DNA of 16,499 bases. Origin: an uncultured Fretibacterium sp. Lineage in GTDB: Bacteria > Synergistota > Synergistia > Synergistales > Aminobacteriaceae. The translations under genes and the position numbers were made by a program. The notes beneath the pieces are model-generated. The model searched no databases. It saw only the letters and a program-made list of their open reading frames with translations, and was not told the origin of the DNA. Positions 1 through 11,947 of this stretch are shown in pieces (the first letter of the stretch is position 1; each line of letters begins with the position of its first letter). The stretch lies in the NCBI GenBank assembly GCA_937892105.1, contig CALAUZ010000317.1, forward strand, positions 1 to 16,499, written 5' to 3'.

Positions 1-1209
1 AGTAGTAGCGACAGCGATTTCCGGGCCTGCGAGAGTGTAAAAAACTTTATCGGCTTCGCGTGCTATAGTACTGCCGACGACGTTTACTATTGCGAGGGTT
101 TTAATATTATTATTTTTCGCGAGTCTCATGGCTGCTAAAGTGTCTGCGGTTTCGCCGGATTGACTGATTATTATTGCTAGAGAATTTTTTTCAAGAGGCA
201 TATTTCTGTATCTGAACTCAGAAGCTAATTCGACCCGAACAGGAATTTTTGCTAAATCTTCAATTACATACTGCGCGACGACTCCAGCATGATAAGCAGA
301 ACCGCAAGCGATTATATAAATTTGAGAAATATTTTTTATCTCGTCGGAATTTAAATTTACGTCCGTCAAATCGATTTTATTATTTTTAATTACTGAGTGT
401 AAAGTGTCTTTAACTGCTTTAGCTTGTTCGTGAATTTCCTTCATCATGAAATGTTCAAACCCGCCTTTTTCCGCAGCATTAGCGTCCCAAGTTACCTCGC
501 TGATTTCCTTGTGGGTAGCGTAGCCCTCACCGTCGAAGAAACGCACCATACCTTTTTTGAGCTGAACTATCTCCATATTATCGAGGTAATAAACCTGTCT
601 AGTGTCCTGAAGAATTGCCGAAACGTCTGACGCAAGGAACGATTCGCCTTTGCCCTGTCCTGCGATGAGGGGTAAATCCTTTCTTGCTCCCCAGACTTCT
701 TCGGGATAATCGCGGAAAAGCATAACGAAACAATATGAGCCGTCTATGACTTTTATGGCTTGAGTTATAGCCTTGAGGGGGTTCTTCTCCTGCTTGTAGT
801 AGTAGTCGATGAGTTTCACCGCCGCTTCAGTGTCAGTCTGCGAGTAGAAAGTGTAGCCGTGTTCCGCAAGCATTGCCCTGATTTCGCGGTAGTTCTCGAC
901 AATCCCGTTATGGACAGCGACAACGGCCTTGTCATCGCTCCATAATGGGTGAGCGTTCACGTCCGAAGGTTCTCCGTGAGTTGCCCAGCGAGTGTGCCCT
1001 ATTCCGCAAGTCCCTGATACTTCCTCACCTGCGTTAATTCTGTCCTCCAATACCTTTAACCTTCCCTTGTTCTTGGCGATCTTGATTTTGCCGTCAGAAA
1101 GCACTGCAATCCCTGCCGAGTCGTAACCTCTGTATTCGAGCCTTGCAAGCCCTGAGAGCAATATTCCGCTGGCCTGCCTGTCTCCTGAATAGCCTAATAT
1201 ACCGCACAT
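1..1209 (-). CDS. glmS: Glutamine--fructose-6-phosphate aminotransferase (isomerizing), C-terminus cut by window edge
   Basis: Makes glucosamine-6-phosphate from fructose-6-phosphate and glutamine, the first committed step to UDP-GlcNAc for peptidoglycan; cytosolic. The 403 visible codons start MCGILGY, so Cys2 is the N-terminal nucleophile of the class II glutaminase domain. HTRWATHG and HNGIVENY motifs follow. After about residue 240 the first SIS sugar-isomerase domain shows ACGSAYHAG and SQSGETADT. The family is about 610 residues long, so roughly 200 residues (second SIS domain and C-tail) lie outside the window. The ATG at 1209 is preceded by an AAGGTG Shine-Dalgarno (1218-1223). The gene is divergent from pckA. 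Base composition drops sharply in the isomerase part (see findings). No glmS ribozyme was recognised in the leader. Identification is secure. Confidence 0.96.
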   Translation of the reverse strand, partial: MCGILGYSGDRQASGILLSGLARLEYRGYDSAGIAVLSDGKIKIAKNKGRLKVLEDRINAGEEVSGTCGIGHTRWATHGEPSDVNAHPLWSDDKAVVAVHNGIVENYREIRAMLAEHGYTFYSQTDTEAAVKLIDYYYKQEKNPLKAITQAIKVIDGSYCFVMLFRDYPEEVWGARKDLPLIAGQGKGESFLASDVSAILQDTRQVYYLDNMEIVQLKKGMVRFFDGEGYATHKEISEVTWDANAAEKGGFEHFMMKEIHEQAKAVKDTLHSVIKNNKIDLTDVNLNSDEIKNISQIYIIACGSAYHAGVVAQYVIEDLAKIPVRVELASEFRYRNMPLEKNSLAIIISQSGETADTLAAMRLAKNNNIKTLAIVNVVGSTIAREADKVFYTLAGPEIAVATT

Positions 1210-1261
1210 GTTATTTTCACCTTCCATGTATGAGATTATTTGAGTATGTGTATTATTCTAT

Positions 1262-1291
1262 AATATATTACCTTTTCACATTCATGTGTAA
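1262..1291 (-). promoter_or_regulatory. Candidate glmS promoter
   Basis: Reading the minus strand, TTACAC (1286-1291) and TATATT (1262-1267) are separated by 18 bp, about 50 bases upstream of the glmS start. The stretch is very AT-rich, so other hexamer pairs are possible. A short dyad, CACA-TTCA-TGTG (1277-1288), overlaps the -35 and could be an operator or chance. Nothing else was recognised in the 281-base gap between glmS and pckA apart from the pckA promoter. Confidence 0.3.
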
Positions 1292-1433
1292 TTTTGTGGC
1301 AAGTAACGATAAACAACAGTACATCGTGAACTCGCATTTACTGACCTTATTACAACGAGAACTATGTGGACATGTAGCAACAACATATTATGCAAATCCT
1401 GCAACGTGAAAAAGGGAGATAAATAACGAATAG

Positions 1434-1442
1434 TGCTATAAT
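1434..1442 (+). promoter_or_regulatory. Extended -10 promoter of pckA
   Basis: TGCTATAAT, a perfect extended -10 element (TGn followed by TATAAT), lies 48 bases before the pckA start codon. There is no good -35 at 17 bp, as is usual for extended -10 promoters. The identical nonamer precedes mtnA. Confidence 0.6.
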
Positions 1443-1490
1443 TACCCCCATCATATCACAATAAAATCACGAAAGGGGCATAAATATTAC

Positions 1491-3167
1491 ATGTCAACAA
1501 TCGGATATTACGATCCCGAAAACTTCAAGAAAGTCTATCACGCACAGCCCAGAACTACCATTGAGACACTCTTCTACGGCAACAACGTACATCATGTTCT
1601 TGACCTGCATGAAGCCTACAATCTCGCAAAGAACTCACCCGGCACAATCGAACTTACAGGAATGCCCGTCTACAAGCCCGAAGAGCAGGGTCTCCCAATG
1701 GACGCTAACGTCCTCCTCTTCAACGATGGCGGAATTTTCGGACGCACAGCCGCCGCACGCAGGATTGTCGGTTATCCCGATGTCGATGTGGCAAAATACT
1801 GCAAGATTATCCGCGAGGCAGTCTTCAACATGCGCTACAGAAAGCTCTACCAGGCTGACGCATATGTTGGCCTCGATGAAGACTTCATGACATCAGCTCA
1901 CATAATCCTCCCTGAAGGATACGAGAACAACCTCTACAACTGGATGATTAATTTCCAGTATGCGAACGAGGCATACAAGCCGCGCTATGAGGCATCACGC
2001 AGAATTTCTGACCATGACGGCGACATATTCTTTGTTGCAGACCCCGACTGGCCGCACGGAGATGCAAAACTTCAGGAACAGTTCCCTCTCGGAATAGCAT
2101 TCTTCTCACCTGAAGAGAACTGCGCAATCGTACTCGGCCTCCGCTACTTTGGCGAACTCAAGAAGGGTACCCTCACACTTGCATGGGGTATTGCGGCAAG
2201 GAACGGTTATGCTTCATGCCACGGCGGATTGAAGCGTTACACCCTCAAGGACGGAAGCGGAAAGAAGTTTGTTGTTGCGGCATTCGGTCTTTCAGGTTCA
2301 GGAAAGTCAACAATAACACACGCAAAACATGACGGAAAGTATGATGTCATGGTGCTTCATGATGACGCATTCATCGTCAACGTAAAGGACAAGTACGCAA
2401 TCGCCCTTGAGCCTACGTACTTCGACAAGGTTGCTGACTATCCCATCGGCTGCCCTGACAACAAGTACATCATGACGCTTCAGAACTGCGGCTGTGTTAA
2501 GACGGCTGACGGGAAACTCATCGCTGTAACAGAGGACATTCGCAACGGAAACGGACGCGCTATAAAATCCCGTTTGTGGTCGCCTAACAGAGTGGACAAG
2601 ATCGAAGAACCCCTCAACGCAATATTCTGGCTTATGAGAGACCCGACATTACCGCCAGTCCTCAAACTCGAAGGCCCATCGCTTGCCTCAGTTCTTGGCG
2701 CAACACTTGCCACAAAGAGAACGAGTGCAGAGAACCTTGCACCTGGTGTTGACCCTGACGCACTGGTCTGTGAGCCTTACGCCAACCCGTTCAGAACATA
2801 CCCGCTTGGAATGGACTACGAGAGGTTCAAGCAGCTGATTTCTGACGGAGTGGACTGCTACATACTGAACACGGGCAATTTCATGGGTAAGCCTGTAGGC
2901 AAGGAGAACACGCTCATGATTATTGAGCGCATTGTCGAGGGTAAAGCGGACTGGAAGCCTTTCGGGAAACTGTCAGGCATAAAGACGATGGAAATTCCTG
3001 GATTTGACGCTGACTTGAGCAACGAGGAGTACAGGATACAGCTGAAAAAGCGTTTCCAGGACAGACTGAACTTCATCAAGTCGCGTGATACTGAGAGGGG
3101 CGGAATTGATAAGCTGCCGGCAGATGCTCACGAGGCTGTCGAGAAGCTCATTGCCGAGATAGGCTAA
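1491..3167 (+). CDS. pckA: Phosphoenolpyruvate carboxykinase (ATP type, divergent long form)
   Basis: Interconverts oxaloacetate + ATP and PEP + CO2 + ADP in the cytosol, for gluconeogenesis or, in fermenters, PEP carboxylation. The product is 558 aa, slightly longer than the usual 520-540. It carries the kinase-1 P-loop GLSGSGKST (266-274), where classical ATP-PEPCKs read GLSGTGKTT. Kinase-2 metal-binding HDDAF (290-294) follows, and GTLTLAWG precedes ASCHGGLKR upstream of the P-loop. The classical FEGGCYAK segment after the kinase-2 motif is not visible, which places it in a divergent branch of the family. The ATG at 1491 is preceded by AAAGGGG (1472-1478), a rather long 12 bases away. It is a single-gene transcript with its own promoter and terminator. 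Function by family is secure; the direction of flux in vivo is not visible. Confidence 0.93.
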   Translation: MSTIGYYDPENFKKVYHAQPRTTIETLFYGNNVHHVLDLHEAYNLAKNSPGTIELTGMPVYKPEEQGLPMDANVLLFNDGGIFGRTAAARRIVGYPDVDVAKYCKIIREAVFNMRYRKLYQADAYVGLDEDFMTSAHIILPEGYENNLYNWMINFQYANEAYKPRYEASRRISDHDGDIFFVADPDWPHGDAKLQEQFPLGIAFFSPEENCAIVLGLRYFGELKKGTLTLAWGIAARNGYASCHGGLKRYTLKDGSGKKFVVAAFGLSGSGKSTITHAKHDGKYDVMVLHDDAFIVNVKDKYAIALEPTYFDKVADYPIGCPDNKYIMTLQNCGCVKTADGKLIAVTEDIRNGNGRAIKSRLWSPNRVDKIEEPLNAIFWLMRDPTLPPVLKLEGPSLASVLGATLATKRTSAENLAPGVDPDALVCEPYANPFRTYPLGMDYERFKQLISDGVDCYILNTGNFMGKPVGKENTLMIIERIVEGKADWKPFGKLSGIKTMEIPGFDADLSNEEYRIQLKKRFQDRLNFIKSRDTERGGIDKLPADAHEAVEKLIAEIG

Positions 3168-3183
3168 GGTATAAAAATTGCAG

Positions 3184-3215
3184 CGGTCTCCTTAAAATTC
3201 AGGAGGCCGTTTTTT
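3184..3215 (+). terminator. Rho-independent terminator of pckA
   Basis: CGGTCTCCT (3184-3192) pairs with AGGAGGCCG (3201-3209), with one G-T wobble and an 8-base loop, followed by six T (3210-3215). It begins 16 bases after the pckA stop. Confidence 0.88.
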
Positions 3216-3281
3216 GTTATGTAGTAGTGTTGTTATTCGTCTTGGATTTGTCTTCAACATGATGGGCGTATTATACATGAC

Positions 3282-3314
3282 AAAAATTATCCCCTTCGTT
3301 TTGGGAAGGGGGAT
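3282..3314 (-). terminator. Rho-independent terminator of the Synerg-CTERM gene
   Basis: On the minus strand, ATCCCCCTTC pairs with GAAGGGGAT (one bulged C) around a CCAAAAC loop, then AATTTTT. In window coordinates the arms are 3305-3314 and 3289-3297, with the T-run at 3282-3286. It lies 84 bases beyond the stop at 3398 as assembled, or about 14 if the adapter and duplication are removed. Confidence 0.75.
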
Positions 3315-3392
3315 TGTGATTGAGATCGGAAGAGCACACGTCTGAACTCCAGTCACATCACGATATCGTTTTGGGAAGGGGGATTGTGATTG
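3296..3392 (+). repeat. 27-bp perfect direct repeat flanking adapter sequence (probable assembly artefact)
   Basis: The 27 bases at 3296-3322 recur exactly at 3366-3392. The first copy includes one arm of a terminator hairpin; the second lacks the partner arm. The DNA between them is synthetic adapter, so the duplication most likely arose when a read ending in adapter was merged into the contig. It should not be read as a transposon target-site duplication or an attachment site. Confidence 0.9.
3323..3364 (+). other. Illumina TruSeq adapter contamination (index 1, ATCACG)
   Basis: The sequence starts AGATCGGAAGAGC and continues for 34 bases as the common TruSeq indexed-adapter sequence (3323-3356). 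Next come the six-base index ATCACG (3357-3362) and AT, the first bases of the adapter tail. It then switches back to genomic DNA repeating the 27 bases just upstream. The match is from memory of the adapter sequence. This is non-biological and shows a local assembly error. Confidence 0.97.
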
Positions 3393-3397
3393 TGCTA

Positions 3398-4141
3398 TTA
3401 CTGTTGAAACTTCTTGAAGGCGATTAATGTCGCGAATAATGCTCCCAGTATTGCATCTGATGAGTTACAGCCGCCACCTCCAGATGAGCCTACATTACCA
3501 GTATTATTGCCACCGGTATTGCCTTCTGTGTTTCCACCAGTGTTACCTTGCGTACCTATGCTTTCTCCTGATGAAGCCTTCGCTATGTGTGTACTGAATG
3601 TCAGCACTCACAGCGTTTATGATTTGATCTGTAGGAAGCTGAGGTGCGGTCATATCAGAGGAAACTATATAGTTCACTTCATCTGATGTCGTACCGAGTG
3701 TTTTCGCAATGTTGTGGGCAGTCTCAGGGGCAAGGACTAGAGGTTCAGTGTTATCACCTGCATTGCCTTCTGTATTACCGCCAATGTCTCCATTAGTATT
3801 GCCTCCAGTGTTGTTTTCGGATACGGGGTCAGATGTGTATATATATCCAGTTCCCGAGCAACGAAGACATATTGATTTCTACTGCCGTTACATCTCCAGC
3901 AAGTTCCACTGCCATGACATGCCGAACAGTTTACGTAAGAACTTGAACCCGTTCCGTAACTGGGAACGTAGTACCGCCTCCGACCGTTGCACGTTGGACA
4001 CACTCCTGATCCATAACACGCAGTACAGTTTGTACTCCGAGAACCGTTACAACTTGGGCATATTTCACGACCAGCAAAAGAAATCCCGCAGAACGTGCCC
4101 AGAACCAAAAAAGAAAGCCACATCACGACAAGTTTCTTCAT
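3398..4141 (-). pseudogene. Exported zinc-ribbon (DnaJ-like CxxCxGxG) protein with Synerg-CTERM-type tail, two frameshifts
   Basis: Unnamed cell-surface protein. The ATG at 4141 follows AGGAGG (4150-4155). It opens with a signal peptide (MKKLVVMWLSFLVLG, cleavage near SFA-GRE). A cysteine-rich domain follows, with repeated CxxCxG units (CPSCNGS, CTACYGSG, CPTCNGR, CSACHGSG, CWRCNGS). The first frame stops at 3737. The next expected unit, CLRCSGTGY, appears in another frame from about 3871-3880. That frame stays open to 3543 through GGNT/EGNT-rich linkers and an approximately 55-residue segment starting near PLVLAPETAHN. Between 3546 and 3610 the sense returns to the first frame. It ends with more GNTGG repeats, GSSGGGGCN, a hydrophobic helix and KKFQQ. 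That tail resembles the Synerg-CTERM sorting signal. The shifts cancel (one base lost, one gained) and adapter sequence lies next door, so base errors are as likely as true decay. Confidence 0.72.
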
Positions 4142-4295
4142 AAATAAAACCTCCTGTAATGAATTTTGCGTCAAAATTAAGAAAGACACATGACCGCTGC
4201 CACCATAACTATGGTATAATACATAATAGGCAAGGTAGAGTAGGGTTATTTTTACCCTTAATCATGTGTTACATTAATTTTTTGGTAAATGTATT

Positions 4296-4325
4296 ATAAT
4301 ACACCTTGCTCTTTTTTCATGTCAA
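4296..4325 (-). promoter_or_regulatory. Sigma-70-type promoter of the Synerg-CTERM gene
   Basis: On the minus strand, TTGACA (4320-4325) and TATTAT (4296-4301) are separated by 18 bp, just downstream of the ileS terminator. It would give a leader of about 150 bases. The leader holds two small hairpins, AGGGT/ACCCT (around 4243-4259) and CCATA-AC-TATGG (4203-4214). No known riboswitch was recognised. Confidence 0.6.
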
Positions 4326-4344
4326 AATTCACGAAATCTCACGC

Positions 4345-4376
4345 AAAAAAACACCTCCCCGTTCATCACAGGGAGG
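4345..4376 (-). terminator. Rho-independent terminator of ileS
   Basis: On the minus strand, CCTCCC (4371-4376) pairs with GGGAGG (4354-4359) across an 11-base loop. It is followed by TG and seven T (4345-4351). It starts 15 bases after the ileS stop. Confidence 0.85.
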
Positions 4377-4390
4377 CCAAAATCCATCAT

Positions 4391-7189
4391 TTAATCCTCA
4401 TTCATAACGTGCGCACATCTCCTGCACAATCCGTTACTGTTCGGGTGTTCCTCATACTTCCAGCAACGCGGACACTTCTCCCCTTCCGCTCGCCCTCCTG
4501 CAAGACTTATCCCAGTATCAGCATCATCGAACTTCACTGGCAATGTCGCCTCGTCCGTCCACTCAAATTTCGACACTATCACTATGTCCGCAAGTTCTTC
4601 CGGCGTGAATGAACCCTCAAGTTTCGCAAGAGCTTCACTCCTCTTAACCTGCACTGACGCTTCAAGTGATGTCCCTATCGTCTTGGCTGCCCTCATCGTC
4701 TCAAGCATTCGGCTGGCAGCTCCCTTCAACACTACCGCCTCGCCCCATAACGCATTAAGACCATCGTCAAGCCGCGATTTATCCTGTTCCGGGAAGTCTG
4801 CAAGGAATACACTCTCAGGTAACGTGTCGTCAGTCTTCCGCATTTCCTGCCATATCTCCTCTGCCGTAAAACTCAGTAACGGCGCAATCATTCTCGTAAG
4901 GCACGACAATATCTCCTGCATGGCCGTCTGTGCGCTCCTTCGGGTCATTGAGTTTGCGTCCTCAACGTATAACCTGTCCTTGCTGATATCAAGGTAGAAC
5001 GCTGAAAGTTCGTTCACGCAGAAAGAATGTATCAATGACACCGGCACATGGAACTCATACTCCTCCAGTGCTTCCCTTACCCTCGATATAATTCTATGAA
5101 GCCTGTCCAATATCCATTTGTCCATTGATAGCAGCGAGGCATATGGCAATGCGTTTTCCTTCTTGAAGTCGTGAAGGTTCCCCAAAAGGAAACGGGCTGT
5201 GTTGCGTATCCTCCTGTACGTTTCCGATAACGTCTTCAGTATATCCTTCGAGATACGTACATCGTTGCGGTAATCCGTTGATGCTACCCAGAGCCTCAAT
5301 ATGTCAGCTCCAAATTCGTTGCAGATGTCAGCGGGAGCTATGGTGTTGCCGAGTGATTTCGACATCTTACGCCCCTTGCCGTCAAGAGTGAAACCGTGTG
5401 TCAATACCTGCCCGTATGGTGCGTGTCCCGTTATCGCTACGGCTGTCAGCAATGACGACTGGAACCACCCTCTGTGCTGGTCGCTTCCCTCAAGATACAT
5501 ATCGCATGGCCATTTCAGCCCGAACTTATCATTCAGCACCGACATATGAGACACTCCGGAGTCAAACCAGACATCGAGAATGTTGCTGTCCTTTTCGACA
5601 TTATGGGAATGGCACTTGTTGCAACAAGCCTTATCGCCAAAGAGTTCCGGCAGACTTTCGCGCCACCATATTGATGTTCCGTCTGGGGAAGTTTTGACCT
5701 TCTCTGCAAGCATTCGTATTCTGTCGGGTGTTAATGTGAATGCCCCGCAGTCCTTGCAGTGTATCGCAGGAACAGGTACTCCCCATACCCTCTGGCGTGA
5801 AATGCACCAGTCTGAACGCGAACTTACCATGTTGTATATCCTGTCGCGTCCCCAATCCGGTATCCACTTCACTTCCTCATCAATTACGCGGAGTGCCTCG
5901 TCCCTAAATTCCTTTACGTTGATGAACCACTGATCTGTTGCGCGGAATATTACGGGACGTTTGCAACGCCAGCAGTGAGGGTAGCTGTGGTCGATTTTTC
6001 CGAGACCGAGAAGTCTTCCTTTTTCCCGTATAAGCTCAATAGCTTTCTTCCCGCCTTCATCAAGGGACATTCCGCCTACAATGGGCATTTCTTTCTCGAA
6101 TTTCCCAGCGTGGTCAACAGAACTGTAAACCTTCAGGCCGTAACGCACTCCCGTCTCGTAGTCTTCAACACCATGACCAGGTGAAGTGTGTACGCAACCT
6201 GTACCTGTCTCAAGCTCTACATAATCCGCAAGCACCACTAACAGTTCATGCTCATAGAACGGGTGAAGGGGCTTCATATTTTCGAGGTCAGCACCCTTAA
6301 CGGTCAACAATGCGTCCCTGAATGTGAGACCTGTATTCTTCTCGATTGCTCCTTTAAGCTCACATGCGAACGCGTAAATCTTCCCGTCATTCTCGTAGAA
6401 ACCGTAATCATATCGTGGGTGAACGGCTACTGCTGCGCTTGAGGGCAAAGTCCATGGGGTAGTTGTCCATATGACAATGTAGACATCGCGGCCGGAAAGT
6501 TCCGGAAATTTCTCGCCTGCTTTTGGCAACGGGTATGCGGCATAGACTGAGGGGCTTTCCTCGTCCCAATACTCGATTTCACCTGCGGCTAACGCTGTCT
6601 GACAGTCTGTGCACCAGAATACGGGCTTTAACCCTCTATAGATTAGTCCCTTGTCAACCATGTCGGCGAAAGCGTGTAATTCGAGATGCTCAAATTCTGG
6701 GTCAAGAGTGATATATGGTTTTTCCCATTCTCCGAGAACTCCGAGACGTTTGAACTCTTCACGCTGAACATCGAGGTAGTGTAGTGCTGTTTCGCGGCAT
6801 TTTGCGCGAAGCTCTACGGGGTCAACGCCTGTTCCGTGTTTTGAGAGGCCGCCGTCTTTCAGTGAGCGTAACTCTATGGGCAGTCCATGAGTGTCCCAGC
6901 CTGGAACGTAAGGGGTGTAGCGTCCTGTCATAGTTTTTGACTTGACGATAAAGTCCTTCAGTATTTTGTTGAACGCTGTACCGATGTGAATATCACCGTT
7001 TGCGTAGGGTGGGCCATCGTGAAGCTCGAAACGTTCGGGGGAATGTTCGCGTGCTTTCAGTGCTTTGTGGTAGATGTCGTGAGTGTGCCAGAACTCAAGG
7101 AATGACGGCTCACGTTTTGCGAGGTTTGCCCTCATTGGGAAATCAGTTGCGGGCAGGTTCAGGGTATCCTTGTAATCCTTTGCCTCCAT
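4391..7189 (-). CDS. ileS: Isoleucine--tRNA ligase
   Basis: Charges tRNA-Ile with isoleucine and edits mischarged valine; cytosolic. The product is 932 aa, typical for bacterial class Ia IleRS. Motifs in order: [12 protein letters not shown] (60-71, the HIGH signature with Thr in the fourth place), [14 protein letters not shown] (93-106), editing-domain TTPWTLPS (243-250) and [10 protein letters not shown] (338-347), WFDSGVSH (541-548), and KMSKS (608-612). A C-terminal zinc finger has Cys906, Cys909, Cys922 and Cys925. The ATG at 7189 has an AGGAGG Shine-Dalgarno about 14 bases upstream. It has its own promoter and terminator, so it is probably a single-gene transcript. The 110 bases upstream are too short for a T-box, and none was seen. 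Confidence 0.97.
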   Translation of the reverse strand: MEAKDYKDTLNLPATDFPMRANLAKREPSFLEFWHTHDIYHKALKAREHSPERFELHDGPPYANGDIHIGTAFNKILKDFIVKSKTMTGRYTPYVPGWDTHGLPIELRSLKDGGLSKHGTGVDPVELRAKCRETALHYLDVQREEFKRLGVLGEWEKPYITLDPEFEHLELHAFADMVDKGLIYRGLKPVFWCTDCQTALAAGEIEYWDEESPSVYAAYPLPKAGEKFPELSGRDVYIVIWTTTPWTLPSSAAVAVHPRYDYGFYENDGKIYAFACELKGAIEKNTGLTFRDALLTVKGADLENMKPLHPFYEHELLVVLADYVELETGTGCVHTSPGHGVEDYETGVRYGLKVYSSVDHAGKFEKEMPIVGGMSLDEGGKKAIELIREKGRLLGLGKIDHSYPHCWRCKRPVIFRATDQWFINVKEFRDEALRVIDEEVKWIPDWGRDRIYNMVSSRSDWCISRQRVWGVPVPAIHCKDCGAFTLTPDRIRMLAEKVKTSPDGTSIWWRESLPELFGDKACCNKCHSHNVEKDSNILDVWFDSGVSHMSVLNDKFGLKWPCDMYLEGSDQHRGWFQSSLLTAVAITGHAPYGQVLTHGFTLDGKGRKMSKSLGNTIAPADICNEFGADILRLWVASTDYRNDVRISKDILKTLSETYRRIRNTARFLLGNLHDFKKENALPYASLLSMDKWILDRLHRIISRVREALEEYEFHVPVSLIHSFCVNELSAFYLDISKDRLYVEDANSMTRRSAQTAMQEILSCLTRMIAPLLSFTAEEIWQEMRKTDDTLPESVFLADFPEQDKSRLDDGLNALWGEAVVLKGAASRMLETMRAAKTIGTSLEASVQVKRSEALAKLEGSFTPEELADIVIVSKFEWTDEATLPVKFDDADTGISLAGGRAEGEKCPRCWKYEEHPNSNGLCRRCAHVMNED

Positions 7190-7234
7190 GTAAAAATTTC
7201 AGCCTCCTTAAAGCTATTTGTGAATAACGCAGAG

Positions 7235-7243
7235 ATATTATCA
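7235..7243 (-). promoter_or_regulatory. Candidate extended -10 promoter of ileS
   Basis: On the minus strand, TGATAATAT (TGn plus TAATAT) lies 45 bases upstream of the ileS start, directly after the terminator of the preceding gene. The -35 region falls in that terminator's T-run, so recognition would rest on the extended -10. Confidence 0.4.
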
Positions 7244-7258
7244 CAAATTTTTCACAGC

Positions 7259-7292
7259 AAAAAAAATCCCCTCCAGCCCCAACCAGAAGGGA
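7259..7292 (-). terminator. Rho-independent terminator of the ribA-ribH-serS-glycosyltransferase run
   Basis: On the minus strand, TCCCTT (7287-7292) pairs with AGGGGA (7267-7272, one G-T wobble) across a GC-rich loop. It is followed by eight T (7259-7266). It starts 7 bases after the stop at 7300. Confidence 0.75.
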
Positions 7293-7299
7293 AATAATT

Positions 7300-10759
<3,460 letters not shown>

Positions 10760-10763
<4 letters not shown>

Positions 10764-11515
10764 CGTTTGTTATCCTCCTTTGAAAGCTGAGTGTTCCCGA
10801 ATATATGACCCATACGGCTTGCCTTAGTATCAAGGTACTTTATATTATAGTCGTTGGGTGTAATTACGATAGGGACGCGTTCGGTTATTTCTATACCGTA
10901 CTCCTCAAGACCTGAGATTTTGCCGGGATTATTTGTCATTAGGCGTATACGTTTCAGCCCTAAATCCTTGAGTATCTCTGCACCTGTACCGTATTCCCTC
11001 ATGTCCGGCGGAAATCCAAGCGCAACATTAGCGTCAACAGTATCTAACCCTTCGTCCTGTAGCTTGTAGGCTCTTAGTTTGTTGAGGAGACCTATTCCCC
11101 TTCCTTCCTGCCTCATGTAGAGCAATGCTCCCCGTCCCTCGTCTGCAATCATCTTGAGGGCAGTATGGAGCTGAGGCCCGCAGTCGCACCTGAGAGAGCC
11201 GAGAACGTCCCCCGTAAAACACTCGCTGTGTACGCGGACAAGTACGGGTTCAGGGGTGGAGATGTCGCCCATGACGAGAGCGAGGTGGGTGTGCTGGTCA
11301 TCGTCTTGGGTGATGCTTCTGTATGCGCTGACTTGGAATACTCCCCATTGTGTTGGAATGGGAACGGTTAATTTCTTCTCAACGCGCTTGTACTTATTCT
11401 TTGTGATTATGATTTCGTGTTCATGTGTATGACAATCCAAAAGTTCATCATCTCTCTTTGCGGGGATAATTTTAGCGGATATAGTGTATTTCACCAAAAC
11501 GGTCAAACCACGCAT
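10760..11515 (-). CDS. ribA: GTP cyclohydrolase II (stand-alone, start uncertain)
   Basis: Opens GTP to 2,5-diamino-6-ribosylamino-pyrimidinone phosphate, the first step of the pyrimidine branch of riboflavin synthesis. The conserved domain starts near [12 protein letters not shown]. It has the zinc ligands in HSECFTG and LRCDCG (Cys99, Cys110 and Cys112 from the start chosen here). [11 protein letters not shown] and [16 protein letters not shown] follow. I chose the ATG at 11515 because GGAA stands 7 bases upstream. The frame is open to 11554, and GTG at 11494 or TTG at 11440 are alternatives. That leaves a ~45-residue N-terminal lead, longer than in E. coli RibA, overlapping the DUF4160-type gene. 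No RibB (DHBP synthase) domain is attached, unlike the RibBA fusions common in many bacteria. Confidence 0.93.
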
Positions 11516-11690
11516 CTTCGATTTCCGGGATATTGTACACGACAACATCTCCATTGCTGGTGATAAATAGTTTCGTGGAGTTAGGAGCTTGGTGCTTCAC
11601 AGAAACGTGAACGTGAATGAACTCGCGCGGATTGTTCTCATTTGACCAGAAGCAGACAACATACCTGCCAATCCTAAGAATTGCCGGCAC
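11472..11690 (-). CDS. DUF4160-type small protein, apparently shortened
   Basis: A 72-aa product starting with GTG at 11690, preceded by GGAAGGTGG. It begins [20 protein letters not shown] and continues PREFIHVHV, the N-terminal signature of DUF4160 proteins, which are often encoded beside small partner genes. [16 protein letters not shown] follows, then IPE, then directly W-DRFGEI. The helical segment that normally lies between the IPE and W positions seems missing, perhaps 25 residues by my recollection of the family. Its end overlaps the 5' end of the ribA reading frame, and its start overlaps the upstream broken gene by 17 bases. Whether it is functional is unclear. Confidence 0.55.
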   Translation of the reverse strand: MPAILRIGRYVVCFWSNENNPREFIHVHVSVKHQAPNSTKLFITSNGDVVVYNIPEIEDAWFDRFGEIHYIR

Positions 11691-11940
11691 TAACAACACC
11701 ACCTTCCATTGAGTACTTGATGAACAGAGGCTCATTCCTCCTGACAATCTGCTTCAAGTACTGCATCTCCAAATATGAATAGCTGTTATTCTACCACCTG
11801 TACATGGGAAGCCGGCATGTAGCATTGTGGAAGCCGCCATCTACCGGTGTCTCTATGTAGACTTTCACTGTACCGTCAGGGTACATCTCTGAATGTGTAA
11901 TCTCTGTGTCATCGTTGAGGGTCATGAACGGGTACATCAT
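11674..11940 (-). pseudogene. Small conserved-looking gene interrupted by an in-frame TAG
   Basis: The frame starts MMYPFMTLNDDTE at 11940 and reads 49 codons to LPMYRW, where a TAG (11791-11793) interrupts it. Beyond it the same frame runs open for 38 more codons (including YSYLEMQYLKQIVRR and IKYSMEGG) to a TAG at 11674-11676. The continuation has protein-like composition and ends just after the start of the DUF4160-type gene, as expected for a coupled gene pair. The simplest reading is a single GAG-to-TAG (or similar) change in an 88-codon gene. I do not recognise the family by name. There is no Shine-Dalgarno before the ATG. Confidence 0.5.
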
Positions 11941-11947
11941 GGATTTT

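Noticed and set aside
1210..1490. Short plus-strand frame (1143-1409) as a gene between glmS and pckA
   Set aside because: It starts inside glmS on the other strand, lacks a ribosome binding site, and has no protein-like composition beyond AT-rich intergenic DNA.
1491..3167. Missing classical PEPCK motif as a sign of an inactive pckA
   Set aside because: The P-loop and metal site are intact, and the whole sequence resembles a recognised divergent branch of the family rather than a decayed copy.
3296..3392. 27-bp direct repeat as a transposon target duplication or attachment site
   Set aside because: The DNA between the copies is Illumina adapter sequence, so the duplication is an assembly artefact.
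3709..4143. Plus-strand open frame of 144 codons rich in Pro, Val and Leu
   Set aside because: It is the antisense of the Gly-Asn-Thr repeats and cysteine-rich domain of the minus-strand gene, and it has no ribosome binding site.
7190..7258. T-box leader for ileS
   Set aside because: The space between the upstream terminator and ileS is only about 70 bases, and no T-box sequence or antiterminator was seen.
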